47,469 nucleotides of DNA from an uncultured Saprospiraceae bacterium. GTDB taxonomy: Bacteria; Bacteroidota; Bacteroidia; Chitinophagales; Saprospiraceae. A model generated the notes under the pieces. That model was not told the DNA's origin. It made no database searches and saw only the letters and a list, made by a program, of their open reading frames with translations. The first letter of the stretch is position 1. Each line of letters begins with the position of its first letter. The stretch covers positions 1 through 47,469 of the forward strand of contig CALDGQ010000012.1 in NCBI GenBank assembly GCA_937941765.1. Reading direction: 5' to 3'. Shown piece by piece: positions 35,172-44,400 of the stretch. Made by a program: the position numbers and the translations under genes.

Positions 35172-36026
35172 TCAGTTCAGCGCTTTTAATAATTCTGTTG
35201 CCGCCAATTTGCCAAGTTCATTAGATGCTAAAGGACTTGAACCAGTAATTAATTTTCTATCAACACAAACGGTTTTATCCATCTTTGTGTTCATTAAGTT
35301 TGCTCCTAGGGATTTAAGTTGTTCACTTAACCCGTACGGCATTTTGCCAGGTAGATATCCAATCATCGGTGTTTGGTTATCCACAGCATCCGGAAATACA
35401 GCTAAGTTGTAACCTTTGTATAGAAAATCTTTATTGTCTAAAGTTGTTGAAAGGAATGCTCCAGGTCCGTGGCATAGACTTATCGTAAACAAATTATTTT
35501 CATGTGCCCATCTTAGTATGGTATTGACATTCTTATCTTCAGGGATACCAATCATGGCTCCATGACCACCAGGAATAAATACGGCTGCATACTGTTCTGA
35601 TTGCTTAAAAGACTTGCTTATAAAATCTGAAAGACTTAGTGGTTTTTCAAAATTTGATTTATGTTCATTGTAAATAGCTTTAACCTGTTCGTCTTTCTTT
35701 GGAAAAGCCCACATTTCAAAAATGGCAGGTTTTCCAGTTGGAGTAGCAATTTCAAATTCGAAGCCTGCATTTTTTAAATGAAGCATTGGCAGTAAAGATT
35801 CCACCGGATGATTTCCAGTAGAAAAGTACTTGCCATTTTTCATTTTTAGATTCTTTTCTTCCGTACAGATAACTAAGATCTTAGATTTCGGTCCTTTGTA
35901 TTTTTGGTACGAGATATTTTCAAAATCTGTTTTATCAGGCACTCCTATTTTTAGGGCCAATTTTGAGGGGCTGTACGACCCATCTGATTCTAGTTTTGGT
36001 GCAATACCGAATAATTTTTTTAACAT
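35172..36026 (-). CDS. hchA: DJ-1/PfpI family protein, HchA/Hsp31-like
   Basis: The 284-residue product matches the Hsp31 branch: ILVICTEEKNLKMKNGKYFSTGNHPVESLLPM, an FIPGGHGAMIGIPEDKNV motif and LCHGPGAFLST with the nucleophilic Cys (about residue 183) and a following His. Family members act as protein or nucleotide deglycases and as glutathione-independent glyoxalases. It is cytoplasmic. The gene starts 12 bp after the nitroreductase stop, so they form an operon that ends at the terminator at 35105. Confidence 0.88.
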   Translation of the reverse strand: MLKKLFGIAPKLESDGSYSPSKLALKIGVPDKTDFENISYQKYKGPKSKILVICTEEKNLKMKNGKYFSTGNHPVESLLPMLHLKNAGFEFEIATPTGKPAIFEMWAFPKKDEQVKAIYNEHKSNFEKPLSLSDFISKSFKQSEQYAAVFIPGGHGAMIGIPEDKNVNTILRWAHENNLFTISLCHGPGAFLSTTLDNKDFLYKGYNLAVFPDAVDNQTPMIGYLPGKMPYGLSEQLKSLGANLMNTKMDKTVCVDRKLITGSSPLASNELGKLAATELLKALN

Positions 36027-36038
36027 GACTTTTTCTTT

Positions 36039-36668
36039 TTAAATATAATTCACTAATTCTTTCATAGGTTTCCTGACTTTTGCTAGATTAACTAGCCAAT
36101 CATTATCTGCATCTCTATATCCTATAGGTAGCAACAAAGTACTGCTCAACCCTTTTTCTTTTAAACTCAAAATTCCATCTAATGCGGCGGAATCAAATCC
36201 TTCCATTGGCGTACTATCCAGACCTTCTAAAGTTGTTTGTGTAATCGCTGACATGAAAGCAATGTAAGTTTGGCGGGCAGCATGTTCGAAATTTTCTTTT
36301 GGATCTTTTTGTGGATAATTAGATAATAACTGTTGGCGATAATTTTCCCAACCTTCATTTTTAAATCCCCTGATTTCATTCGTTAGATCAAACATGTGGT
36401 TTATCCTGTCTGCGGTATAGTGATCCCATGCAGCAAAAACCAAAAGATGTGAGCATGTTGTTACTTGTGATTGATTCCAAGCAATCTCTTTTATTTTTGA
36501 TTTCACCTCTTTGTCCGTAATTACAAAAACTTCAAAAGGTTGCAAGCCACTTGATGTGGGCGCCAATCTGATTGCTTCTAAGATGTTATCAATTTTTTCT
36601 TGAGGAGCCACTTGACCATTCATGGCTTTAGTAGCATATCTCTTATTTAGTAGATTTAAGTAGTCCAT
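36039..36668 (-). CDS. nitroreductase family NAD(P)H-dependent flavoprotein
   Basis: The 209-residue product is an NfsB/FMN-type nitroreductase: LNKRYATKAMNGQ at the start, IRLAPTSSGLQPFEVFVITD (FMN binding), AFMSAITQTTLEGLDSTPMEGFDSAALDGIL, and a C-terminal LPIGYRDADNDWLVNLAKVRKP. It reduces quinones or nitro compounds. It lies between a Crp/Fnr regulator (65 bp upstream) and hchA (12 bp downstream), which fits an electrophile-stress unit, by inference. Confidence 0.88.
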   Translation of the reverse strand: MDYLNLLNKRYATKAMNGQVAPQEKIDNILEAIRLAPTSSGLQPFEVFVITDKEVKSKIKEIAWNQSQVTTCSHLLVFAAWDHYTADRINHMFDLTNEIRGFKNEGWENYRQQLLSNYPQKDPKENFEHAARQTYIAFMSAITQTTLEGLDSTPMEGFDSAALDGILSLKEKGLSSTLLLPIGYRDADNDWLVNLAKVRKPMKELVNYI

Positions 36669-36733
36669 TGTACTGATTTTAAGTACAAAGATCAGTATTC
36701 AAATTGTATTAAAAATTGATGTATGGTAAGAAA

Positions 36734-37309
36734 TTAAGCGTTTGCTATTTCCTTTCTAACGCGGCTTAGACTTTCTGGCGTGATTCCTAAAAAGGAAGCG
36801 ATTTGATAATTTGGGATTACTTTCTCGAATACTTCATAGTCCTTGATAAATTGCTCATATTTTTCTTTCGCCGTCATTGTGAGTAGCCCAAAGATTCTTT
36901 TTTGTAGCGCAGCAATTCGATTTTGAAGATTCATACCGTGCTTTAATCCAAATTCAGGGAATTTAGAATATAGTGCTTCAAGTTGAGATTGTTCTATGAT
37001 CATAATTTTTGAATGCGAAAGACTTTCAATGCTGAGCAAAGAATTTTCCTTATTGAATAAGGTCATGTAATCACTAATCCACCAATTTTTAGTAGCAAAT
37101 TGTAAGGTGTGATCTTTGCCATTTTCAGTTTTATAAAAAGCCCTGAGGCATCCACTTGCAACAAATATTTGGATCTTCCTATTTGAATTTTCTTGAAGAA
37201 TTATTTCCCCTTTTTCTACATTTTTTTCAATGATGATGGTTTTCAGATCAGTAACAATTTCATCTGATAGCTCAATACCTTTTTCTAGATATTCAATTAG
37301 TTCTTTCAT
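36734..37309 (-). CDS. Crp/Fnr family transcriptional regulator
   Basis: The 191-residue product has an N-terminal cyclic-nucleotide-like sensor domain (VEKGEIILQENSNRKIQIFVASGCLRAFY...FATKNWWISDY) and a C-terminal helix-turn-helix (YQIASFLGITPESLSRVRKEI, about 167-187). It lacks Cys residues for an iron-sulfur cluster, so it is not FNR itself. It is a natural candidate regulator of the nitroreductase-hchA genes downstream. Confidence 0.85.
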   Translation of the reverse strand: MKELIEYLEKGIELSDEIVTDLKTIIIEKNVEKGEIILQENSNRKIQIFVASGCLRAFYKTENGKDHTLQFATKNWWISDYMTLFNKENSLLSIESLSHSKIMIIEQSQLEALYSKFPEFGLKHGMNLQNRIAALQKRIFGLLTMTAKEKYEQFIKDYEVFEKVIPNYQIASFLGITPESLSRVRKEIANA

Positions 37310-37426
37310 TTCAATTCATTTTCAAAGGATAAAGATAGCCATCTGCAAGAATTTTAAATGGTAGATTTTGATAATGGAATCAATTCTTTTTCTATTTGGA
37401 GAATTAGAGACTAAACTATTTAAATC

Positions 37427-38314
37427 TCATTCAAAAGTGATCTGCAATAAATTTTCATAGAAGTAGGGCTTGAACAAAACTCGCAACTCATAAATAGATT
37501 TCACTGGATCCCCATAATAATTTGCAGGCGTCCAATTTGGCATTTTTCTTATTTCATCAAGTACATTAAATTTCATATCTCGCTGATGAGTGCTGGCATT
37601 AGAACCTACTTTAATATTTGAAATAGATCCATCTTTTTCTATGGTTAACCAGTAAACAAAATCGCCAATAGCATGTTTTCGGTCTTCCTTTGGTAATGGC
37701 TTTACAATGTTTTCAAATATAAATCTATTCAATTCTAAAACGCCACCAGGGAAAACTGGTGTCACCGCATTAATGGAACTTTCAAAAGTATGATCCAATT
37801 TCTTAGGATTTTTTTGACTAGAAAAACCTATTTCCATAGCATAATCAACATCAGATGGTTGTTTCAATAAGATTTTGTAGTAGTCAATAGATGGTCCTAT
37901 TTCAATAAATAATTCTTTTGAATAATCAAGCGCACTTCCTTCTAATTCTGAGATTTTATGAGGCCAATGCTTTGTTAATACCCATAAAGCAGTTGAGGTG
38001 AATTTGCTTTGCCAAGTAGTTTTCCATTGTCCTTTTCCTGATTCATTTTCACTCTTGAAAGTTAATCTGAAAGGCGCATCAAAATCTCTTTTCAATTCTT
38101 TGTGAAATTTCAAGATCTCACTCTCTACATATGCATAGACTTTTGCTGCTTGTTCTCTAGGAATTGATATTGTTTCAGTAGAATCCACTATATAGCCAAA
38201 ATCTAAAACAAATATTTCTTTATCAAATTCTTGGTAGTTCGTGTATTTATTGTTTTGAGAGAAACAATTTATACTTATTAGGAGGAGGGAAAATAGGGTG
38301 TAGTGTTTTAGCAT
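37427..38314 (-). CDS. secreted TonB-C-like protein
   Basis: The 295-residue product has a signal peptide (LFSLLLISINCFSQ) and ends in a TonB C-terminal-like fold: FPGGVLELNRFIFENIVKP (about residues 190-208), GDFVYWLTIEKDGSISNIKVGSN and IRKMPNWTPANYYGDPVKSIYELRVLF. There is no membrane anchor or proline-rich stalk of classical TonB, so it is probably periplasmic. The first 180 residues are of unknown type. No TonB-dependent receptor is adjacent. Confidence 0.7.
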   Translation of the reverse strand: MLKHYTLFSLLLISINCFSQNNKYTNYQEFDKEIFVLDFGYIVDSTETISIPREQAAKVYAYVESEILKFHKELKRDFDAPFRLTFKSENESGKGQWKTTWQSKFTSTALWVLTKHWPHKISELEGSALDYSKELFIEIGPSIDYYKILLKQPSDVDYAMEIGFSSQKNPKKLDHTFESSINAVTPVFPGGVLELNRFIFENIVKPLPKEDRKHAIGDFVYWLTIEKDGSISNIKVGSNASTHQRDMKFNVLDEIRKMPNWTPANYYGDPVKSIYELRVLFKPYFYENLLQITFE

Positions 38315-38370
38315 GATTGTTTATTTAGAGTGTATGCATGCTGTTATTGAAAGGCTGTACATAGGCTGGC

Positions 38371-38419
38371 GTGAACGGCGCGCTCCGTCAAATTATTGTT
38401 GGATCGCACCGCTCACTCG
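38371..38419. repeat. palindromic repeat, copy 1 of 3
   Basis: GTGAACGGCGCGCTCC pairs imperfectly with GGATCGCACCGCTCAC around a GTCAAATTATTGTT loop. The CTCCGTCAA and ATTGTTGG motifs recur in the copies at 39314 and 40356. It lies about 100 bp past the stop of the lipoprotein gene at 38519. Confidence 0.7.
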
Positions 38420-38518
38420 ATTATAAATCTACCAAACTATGTTATAACCTATTCATGGATCCTACTTTTTTTCTGTTTGAAATATTCACGCTCGATTTCT
38501 CATCTTTGAGATGAATAA

Positions 38519-38965
38519 TCAATTAGAGTATTTTATAGTGAAGGAACCTTCAGTAATTTCCAAATTAGTATTGCTTAAAGTTGGACAAATACAAGAAAAA
38601 GTACCAGATATATGCCCATTTGAAGACGCGTCTATTTCGGTAATGTTGACGGTGCCACCAGCTCCAGTACAACCTTCACCATTCGTTTGGGACAATTGAG
38701 TAAATAAATTACTTTTTGTTCCTGTTGTTTCGTCCCAATCAGGAATGTGAAAATCTAAATCATGATCATCATCTTGAAATCCAAGTACAAGAAAATCTGA
38801 TATCAAATTGTCAGCAAGAAAAGGGTAGTCCATCCGTTCAACAAGTACTCCATCTACCTTGTATTTGTAAAAAAAGACTTTTTCTTCTGGTGTTGGATCC
38901 TCATCTTTTTTACATGATGAAATTAGTAGTGCAATTATTGCAAAGCTAAATAGTAGTTTTTTCAT
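38519..38965 (-). CDS. lipoprotein, unknown function
   Basis: The 148-residue product has a lipoprotein signal (MKKLLFSFAIIALLISSC, Cys18) and a beta-rich mature part (FFYKYKVDGVLVERMDYPF, GHISGTFSCICPTLSNTNLEITEGSFTIKYSN). The pattern resembles small Bacteroidota lipoproteins of the DUF6252-like type, but I would not assign one. It is bounded by repeats on both sides, consistent with an accessory insertion. Confidence 0.65.
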   Translation of the reverse strand: MKKLLFSFAIIALLISSCKKDEDPTPEEKVFFYKYKVDGVLVERMDYPFLADNLISDFLVLGFQDDDHDLDFHIPDWDETTGTKSNLFTQLSQTNGEGCTGAGGTVNITEIDASSNGHISGTFSCICPTLSNTNLEITEGSFTIKYSN

Positions 38966-38996
38966 AAGTTTTGTTTTTTTAATTTCGAACTAGGTT

Positions 38997-39232
38997 ATTG
39001 TTTGTTTTGTTTTCAACGTTTTAAGTACAAATTGATTTTGTCCTTTTACGTTTTGAGATTCATGCTGATATTTTCAAGTTAACAGCTATTAAGCCTCAAG
39101 GTATAAAAAAAATTCAAAGCAGGCTATTCATTGTTTTTGTTTTTCAACGTTTTAAGTACTAATTGATTTTATCCTTTTAAGTTTTGAGATTCATTCTGAT
39201 ATTTTCAAGTTAGCAGCTATTAAGGACTCAAA
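38997..39232. repeat. 100-nt direct repeat, two copies
   Basis: Two close copies, about 38997-39099 and 39130-39232, share CAACGTTTTAAGTAC, CTTTTAnGTTTTGAGATTCAT and CTGATATTTTCAAGTTA, with several substitutions. A 30-bp spacer separates them. They fill most of the gap between two accessory genes (38966-39362), and no gene is visible within them. Confidence 0.8.
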
Positions 39233-39313
39233 ATTCAAATCTTCGATTTGCTAAACTGCCTAGTAGGCGCACCGCTTGATTTACGCTGAGGTAAGTTGAA
39301 TGGGTATGGTGAT

Positions 39314-39367
39314 GTGAGCGGCGCATTCCGTCAACTAATTGTTGGTTGAGCTGTCTACTAGACTAGC
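39314..39367. repeat. palindromic repeat, copy 2 of 3
   Basis: GTGAGCGGCGCATTCC, then GTCAACTAATTGTTGG and a TCTACTAGACTAG end. The minus-strand stop codon of the neighbouring gene at 39363 (TAG) lies inside the final motif. The element forms a hairpin of CCGTCAAC with GTTGGTTG. Copies are at 38371 and 40356. Confidence 0.75.
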
Positions 39368-40091
39368 TTTTTTTTTCTATTAATAATTCAAGATTGCCTT
39401 TTACCATTTCATAAATCCTTTGTCGATATTCAGCATAAGTTTCTGAATTATCGTATTCTAAATCACCAATTTCACAATTAATTATTTCCAAATCTTCGCT
39501 TAAGTAATAATTAAAAGGATATCCGGTTAAATGTTTAAATCCTTGGATATTTATATTTGAATCACAGTTAATATCTTTAGTCGTAACTATTGAGATTCCT
39601 TCATAGTAATCATCCTTCTTTTTATTGTATTTTTCAATTCCATCGCAAAGTAATACTATGAACTTGATATCATTTTTATATTCTTCTGCCAATCTATTTG
39701 TTACAGGTAATTCGGTTTTATATACATTTGAATGAGTCGAGCTTACCTGAATAAATATTGGTTTTTTAACGGTGGACAAATCAATCAATTCTTTATTAGC
39801 ACCCGTAAATAAAATGTTATTAATAGAATTTTCTTTGAGAATAGAAGGGATAGAATCACGCCATAGAGAATGACCAACTTGAGAGTCTATATCTCTTTTA
39901 AATTCTTGATCAGCATTAAATTTGGTTTGTTTTACTAATTCTAAAACTGAATCTATTGATGATTGCGTTTCAGTTAATGGAGGTAGATTTAGTATTTTAT
40001 TTTCAGTATCGTTCGTATCTTTAGTCGAATTTTTACAACAATTCATTACAAGTAAAATAGATAATAGTACTGCTACTTTTGTATAAGTCAT
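39363..40091 (-). CDS. lipoprotein with thioredoxin-like fold, no CxxC
   Basis: The 242-residue product has a lipoprotein signal (LLSILLVMNC) and a thioredoxin-like region from about residue 100: FTGANKELIDLSTVKKPIFIQVSSTHSN (SSTH where CxxC would be), FIVLLCDGIEKY, LTGYPFNYYLSEDLEII (cis-Pro-like GYP). Lack of the redox Cys pair suggests a binding or structural role. A palindromic repeat begins at its stop codon, and it is separated from the next gene by repeats. Confidence 0.65.
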   Translation of the reverse strand: MTYTKVAVLLSILLVMNCCKNSTKDTNDTENKILNLPPLTETQSSIDSVLELVKQTKFNADQEFKRDIDSQVGHSLWRDSIPSILKENSINNILFTGANKELIDLSTVKKPIFIQVSSTHSNVYKTELPVTNRLAEEYKNDIKFIVLLCDGIEKYNKKKDDYYEGISIVTTKDINCDSNINIQGFKHLTGYPFNYYLSEDLEIINCEIGDLEYDNSETYAEYRQRIYEMVKGNLELLIEKKS

Positions 40092-40418
40092 ATTCTTAAT
40101 TTTTTTAATTGGCTAACTCAAAGGAAAACGAACATCGGCCACAACCAACAAACGCAGCCGATATTTGTGTTTCAGTTGGATAACGCCGAGGTTAAAATAG
40201 ATTCGGAAGTAGATTACTATGCGTATTTCTTTTGATAGCTAATTTACCAAATTGTTGATTAAGATAGCAATTTTTTGTGGTTATGATATTTTGGTTTGTT
40301 GACTTTGGAGTACTGTCATATGGCAGGTGGTACTTCGAATACGTTCAGCAGAGCTGTGAGCGGCACACTCCGTCAACTAATTGTTGGCGGAGCCGTCTAC
40401 TAGACTAGGTGTTGGATT
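40092..40418. other. intergenic region with hairpin and repeat copy 3
   Basis: Around 40110-40190 is a hairpin, ATCGGC (40134-40139) with GCCGAT (40157-40162), extended by imperfect pairs, ending in GTTGGAT AACGCCGAGG. Palindrome copy 3 follows at 40356. No gene is visible. Confidence 0.5.
40356..40409. repeat. palindromic repeat, copy 3 of 3
   Basis: GTGAGCGGCACACTCC, GTCAACTAATTGTTGG, CGGAGCCG and TCTACTAGACTAG. The stem CCGTCAAC / GTTGGCGG is better formed here than in copy 2. It ends just past the stop codon of the VapC-type toxin gene. Confidence 0.8.
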
Positions 40419-40844
40419 TTATTTTTTATTCATTTTGAGACTAGTTAGGAATTCTTTCGGAGTTAGTACTGATAGGTTGCTTTTTTTATAATCCTTTAAA
40501 TTTCTAGTAATTATATGATTTAAACCTTCATCCTCTGCACAAAAATTTTGAATAGCGTCTTCAAAATCTTTAAACTGTGACATTGCTGCCTTTTTGATTG
40601 TAGTTTCGTTTACTGTTAATATTTCAACGAGAGAGAGTAGTTTTATAATTATTTGTCTTGATTTCTTTTTAGATTCAATTTTAGAAACGATATAATCAAC
40701 ATTATTTACGGAAAGTGAAGATAGCGTTAGTTTTAATTTTTTTCTTTCACCGAGGTCAAAAATCATCGCAGCATCTTCTGCAAAACCATCCCTTTTAAGT
40801 ATAAAGTCTAGCACTACATTTGTGTCAAGAAATATTTTAGTCAT
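40419..40844 (-). CDS. PIN domain toxin (VapC-like)
   Basis: The 141-residue product begins MTKIFLDTNVVLDF with the first PIN acidic residue (D7), has an EDAIQNFCAEDEGLNHIITRNLKDYKKS region (about residues 94-121) containing further acidic residues, and matches PIN ribonucleases in length. It follows the antitoxin-type gene by 18 bp. Such proteins cleave RNA when released from the antitoxin. A palindromic repeat begins after its stop codon. Confidence 0.88.
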   Translation of the reverse strand: MTKIFLDTNVVLDFILKRDGFAEDAAMIFDLGERKKLKLTLSSLSVNNVDYIVSKIESKKKSRQIIIKLLSLVEILTVNETTIKKAAMSQFKDFEDAIQNFCAEDEGLNHIITRNLKDYKKSNLSVLTPKEFLTSLKMNKK

Positions 40845-40862
40845 TTAATTGTTGTGTTTGCA

Positions 40863-41117
40863 CTATAAATGTTTTTTTAAAATTTCATCTTCAAGAATCT
40901 TCTTATAATCAATCTTCTTATCCTTGATATTAACTGAGCCAAATAACGATTTTGTAATTGGACTTAATTTTAAATTTTCAGACTCACTGTCATTGTTCGA
41001 AATAGATTTTAAGTATTCTTCAATTAAATTAGATAGACTTCTTCCTTGAGATTTAGCATATTTTTTTGCTTCCTCAATTACTGACTTATCAATAGTTAAT
41101 GTTAGTTTGGTTGACAT
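40863..41117 (-). CDS. antitoxin (DUF6364 / ribbon-helix-helix-like)
   Basis: The 84-residue product starts with a ribbon-helix-helix-like KLTLTIDKSVIEEAKKYAKSQGRSLSNLIEEYLKS, and its acidic/hydrophobic tail should bind the PIN toxin. DUF6364 proteins are commonly paired with PIN domain genes. An ACACGTGT palindrome lies 4 bp upstream of the start (see the operator entry) and fits autoregulation. Confidence 0.82.
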   Translation of the reverse strand: MSTKLTLTIDKSVIEEAKKYAKSQGRSLSNLIEEYLKSISNNDSESENLKLSPITKSLFGSVNIKDKKIDYKKILEDEILKKHL

Positions 41118-41118
41118 A

Positions 41119-41136
41119 ATTACACGTGTTTAATTA
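41119..41136 (-). promoter_or_regulatory. palindrome upstream of antitoxin gene, candidate operator
   Basis: The perfect core ACACGTGT with flanking AATTA / TTAATT is placed 2-19 bp before the antitoxin ATG. RHH antitoxins usually bind such palindromes. The function is inference. Confidence 0.5.
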
Positions 41137-41368
41137 TGTTTAAAGATACGTATTTCCATTGATTCTAACAAGTTAATCTGAATCAAAATATTACATACAC
41201 ACTTTATTGTTCTGATTATCAAGTAGATATGTAATTTGTTCGGAAAGTCAATTTAACTTCAACTGAGTAGGATTTCTCTTGAATGATGTTTTTTGTCCTT
41301 GCTTGCTGCTAATACTAAGGAACGTCATCTGTCACTCTACGCAATAGTCAAGACCGATAATAGCAACA

Positions 41369-41401
41369 CAAAAAAAGCCCCGCAACAAAAGTCACGAGGC
41401 T
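41369..41401 (-). terminator. intrinsic terminator after large glycosidase gene
   Basis: On the minus strand AGCCTCG pairs with CGGGGCT (one G-U pair) and is followed by TTTTTTT. It begins 31 bp beyond the stop of the 1501-residue gene. Confidence 0.8.
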
Positions 41402-41431
41402 CCAATATTTTAAAAATGTATCGCTTAATTC

Positions 41432-44400
41432 CTATCTCCGATCCATCTTAACGAATCGAGTAAACGAAGGAGGACAATTCTCCTGACCTTCAATGTGTAA
41501 GAAATAAATGCCATTTTGCAATTCAGAAATATCTAAATCCTTATTGTAAATATCATCCCCAACTTGCAAATCCATCATCACGCGTCCACTCATATCTACT
41601 ACTTTAATTTGCTTAAAGGCTTTCCCTTTCGAAGCAATCGATAAGACCTCTTGAGCAGGATTTGGGAATAAGACTGGTTCACAAGTTTCAAAAGTTGAAG
41701 GAACTACAAATTGACTTGGATTAGCAGGCATATTGTTAGCAGGAGTTCCGCAAATGGCAACTTCATTCATCAATGCACCTCCATCTACTCTTGTGAAAGT
41801 CAAATATCTTGTTGTTGTATTGACACTGAAATCTCTCCATTGTGGCGGCCAGATATTTGCATCAAATGATACAATTGCATTTTGATTTTGTGAAGGTAAA
41901 CCTGGTGATACTTCAAAAGTTCCACCACCGAATCCATCAAATAAATGGATACTGGTCAAGTTGTAATTTTGTCCTAAATCCAAATACATCTGAACGCCAT
42001 CAAACCACGGATACAACCAAGCATTACTGGCATCTTGTCCATTTCCATTGATAGGATCACCGATTGAATTTTGCTCATCTGCCAAGTCACCACCGAAGCC
42101 ACCACCATTGGCAACCGATCCATCGATCCGACGGAACATACTTGGTGTTAAGTTAATTTCACAAGAACCTGTGTTACATGGCGCACAAGGTCCACCACAA
42201 TCAACACCCGTCTCACCTTGGTTTTGAACACCATCATTACAAGAAGCAGTTGTACATGGGGAACAAGGTCCGCCACAATCAACACCCGTCTCACCTTGAT
42301 TCTGAATGCCATCAAAACAAGTAGCGCCACCGCCACCACTTTGGATGGTAATCGGTAACCATAAATCACAATTAGTGGATTGAACACTTAAGAAATAAGT
42401 TGCACCAACTGTCAACCCAGTGACGGTTTCATTTCCAGAACAAAGATTTCCTTGCCATGGGTTGCAACTCCAAACTGGTGATATATTAGCATTAAATAAC
42501 TTCGCATTTTCAGCACTTGTCAATCCAGTGATAGTCACTCCTCCATTGGATGATGTGATGCTAACATTACATCCACCAACATTACAAGGACTACAAAGTC
42601 CACCGCAATCAACACCCGTTTCCCCTTGATTCTGAATCCCATCGTTGCAAGAAGGACATGCTGGACAAGGTCCACCACAATCAATACCCGCTTCCCCTTG
42701 ATTCTGAATGCCATCCGTACAAGTAGCAGTATTTCCACCTCCTTGAACCACAACCGGAATCCATTCATCACAAACATTGGATTGGACACTTAAGAAATAA
42801 GTAGCACCAATCGTTAATCCAGAAACGGTTTCATTTCCAGAACAAGGACTTCCTTGCCACGGATTGCAACTCCAAACGGCTGCGATACTTTGATTAAATA
42901 ATTTTGCATTTTCACCACTTGTCAAACCAGTGATGGTAACCACTCCGCCAGATGACGAAACAGCAACATTACATCCACCGCCATTACAAGGTGCGCACGG
43001 TCCACCGCAATCGATACCTGTTTCACCTTGGTTTTGAATACCATCATTACACGTAGCAGTTACACAAGGTGCGCACGGTCCACCGCAATCGATGCCTGTT
43101 TCCCCTTGATTCTGAATACCGTCATTACAACTAGCAGTATTACAAGGTGCACACGGACCGCCACAATCAATACCTGTTTCTCCTTGATTTTGAATGCCGT
43201 CATTACAGGTAGGAGTCGTTCCGCCTGAAGCAATTCCGCACAAAGCAATTTCACCTACTTGGATATTGGCGCTATTCGCTCTTACAGCAATATATCTGGT
43301 GTTGATATTTAGGTTGGAGAAAGTTCTCCATTTATGATAGCGTTCTGTAAATACATCGTATGTGTCATAAGAAGTCCAAGGTCCACCTGGTTGACCATAG
43401 AAGATTTCCAAGTTACCATGTTGGGTTCCTGGACTGTGAATGAAGATATTAGTTAAGTCATAATTTTGACCTAAATCTAAAACAACATCATGTCCATTAG
43501 AAGGTTGCCAAGGAGAAAACATTTCGTTTCCTTCTCCACAATAAGGACGACCGATTGAACCGGCTTCATTTCTGACACCGTTGGTATTACTTCCACTTCC
43601 TGATTCGATCGAGTAGTTGATGTAATTACAAGCACAGTTTTGCGCAAAATCTTCTTCTGGTAAATCACCGACTACAATAAACTTTGGACGTTCCGAAACA
43701 TTGACTCTATAGCTTCCACCACTGAAAGTCAAATTGGAACGAACGCCATCTAGATCTCCGTCTTGCATGCTGACCAATTGAGGATTGGTGCCATTTAAGA
43801 AGGGTAGGGAGTAATTCGCGTATATCGTGTTATCATTTCCGTTATTTGAAGTGGGTGCCCAAACTGCATAAACCGTTTTTCCACTTCCACCACAATCTTC
43901 TGCAAATTTGTAAATTCTAACATTGTTGTCATTATGTACAAAGGATCCATCAAATTTAGTTCCTTTCAACATTCTTGTCATGGTAGATATATAGTACCAT
44001 TGCAATTTATTTTCATAACCTGCAAAGTCTTCACCTGACCATTGTGTCATTCCTGAAGTTGCGTATAAATCCCACGTTCCAGCAGGTGCTTCATCACGCA
44101 TGTTGAACATCATGGCACGATCCGCACCACCAGCTGCAATTTCCAAGAACGAACGTACATTCCATTGACCTTGAATTTCCAAAAACTTTTCGTAGCAAGC
44201 TGGGGAGTTACAATCGTTATTACAAAGTTGAGCACAGTTGGCACTTTGAGGAGAATTTGGATTACTATCATAACCGAATTCTGACAACCAAACTTCTACA
44301 CCTGGTAGATAGGTATCTCTAAATGCAACCGCTTCTTTAATCTGTCCTTTCAAATCATCATCTTCTGGACTGACTGCATGATTTCCAAGAGGTGCACCTT

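Noticed and set aside
38971..39232. CRISPR array
   Set aside because: Only two diverged 100-nt copies, with no short regular repeats or spacers and no cas genes.
40110..40190. Integron attC site
   Set aside because: Only the GTTRRRY half fits (GTTGGAT); the RYYYAAC partner is missing, and no integrase is seen. Kept only as a low-interest note.
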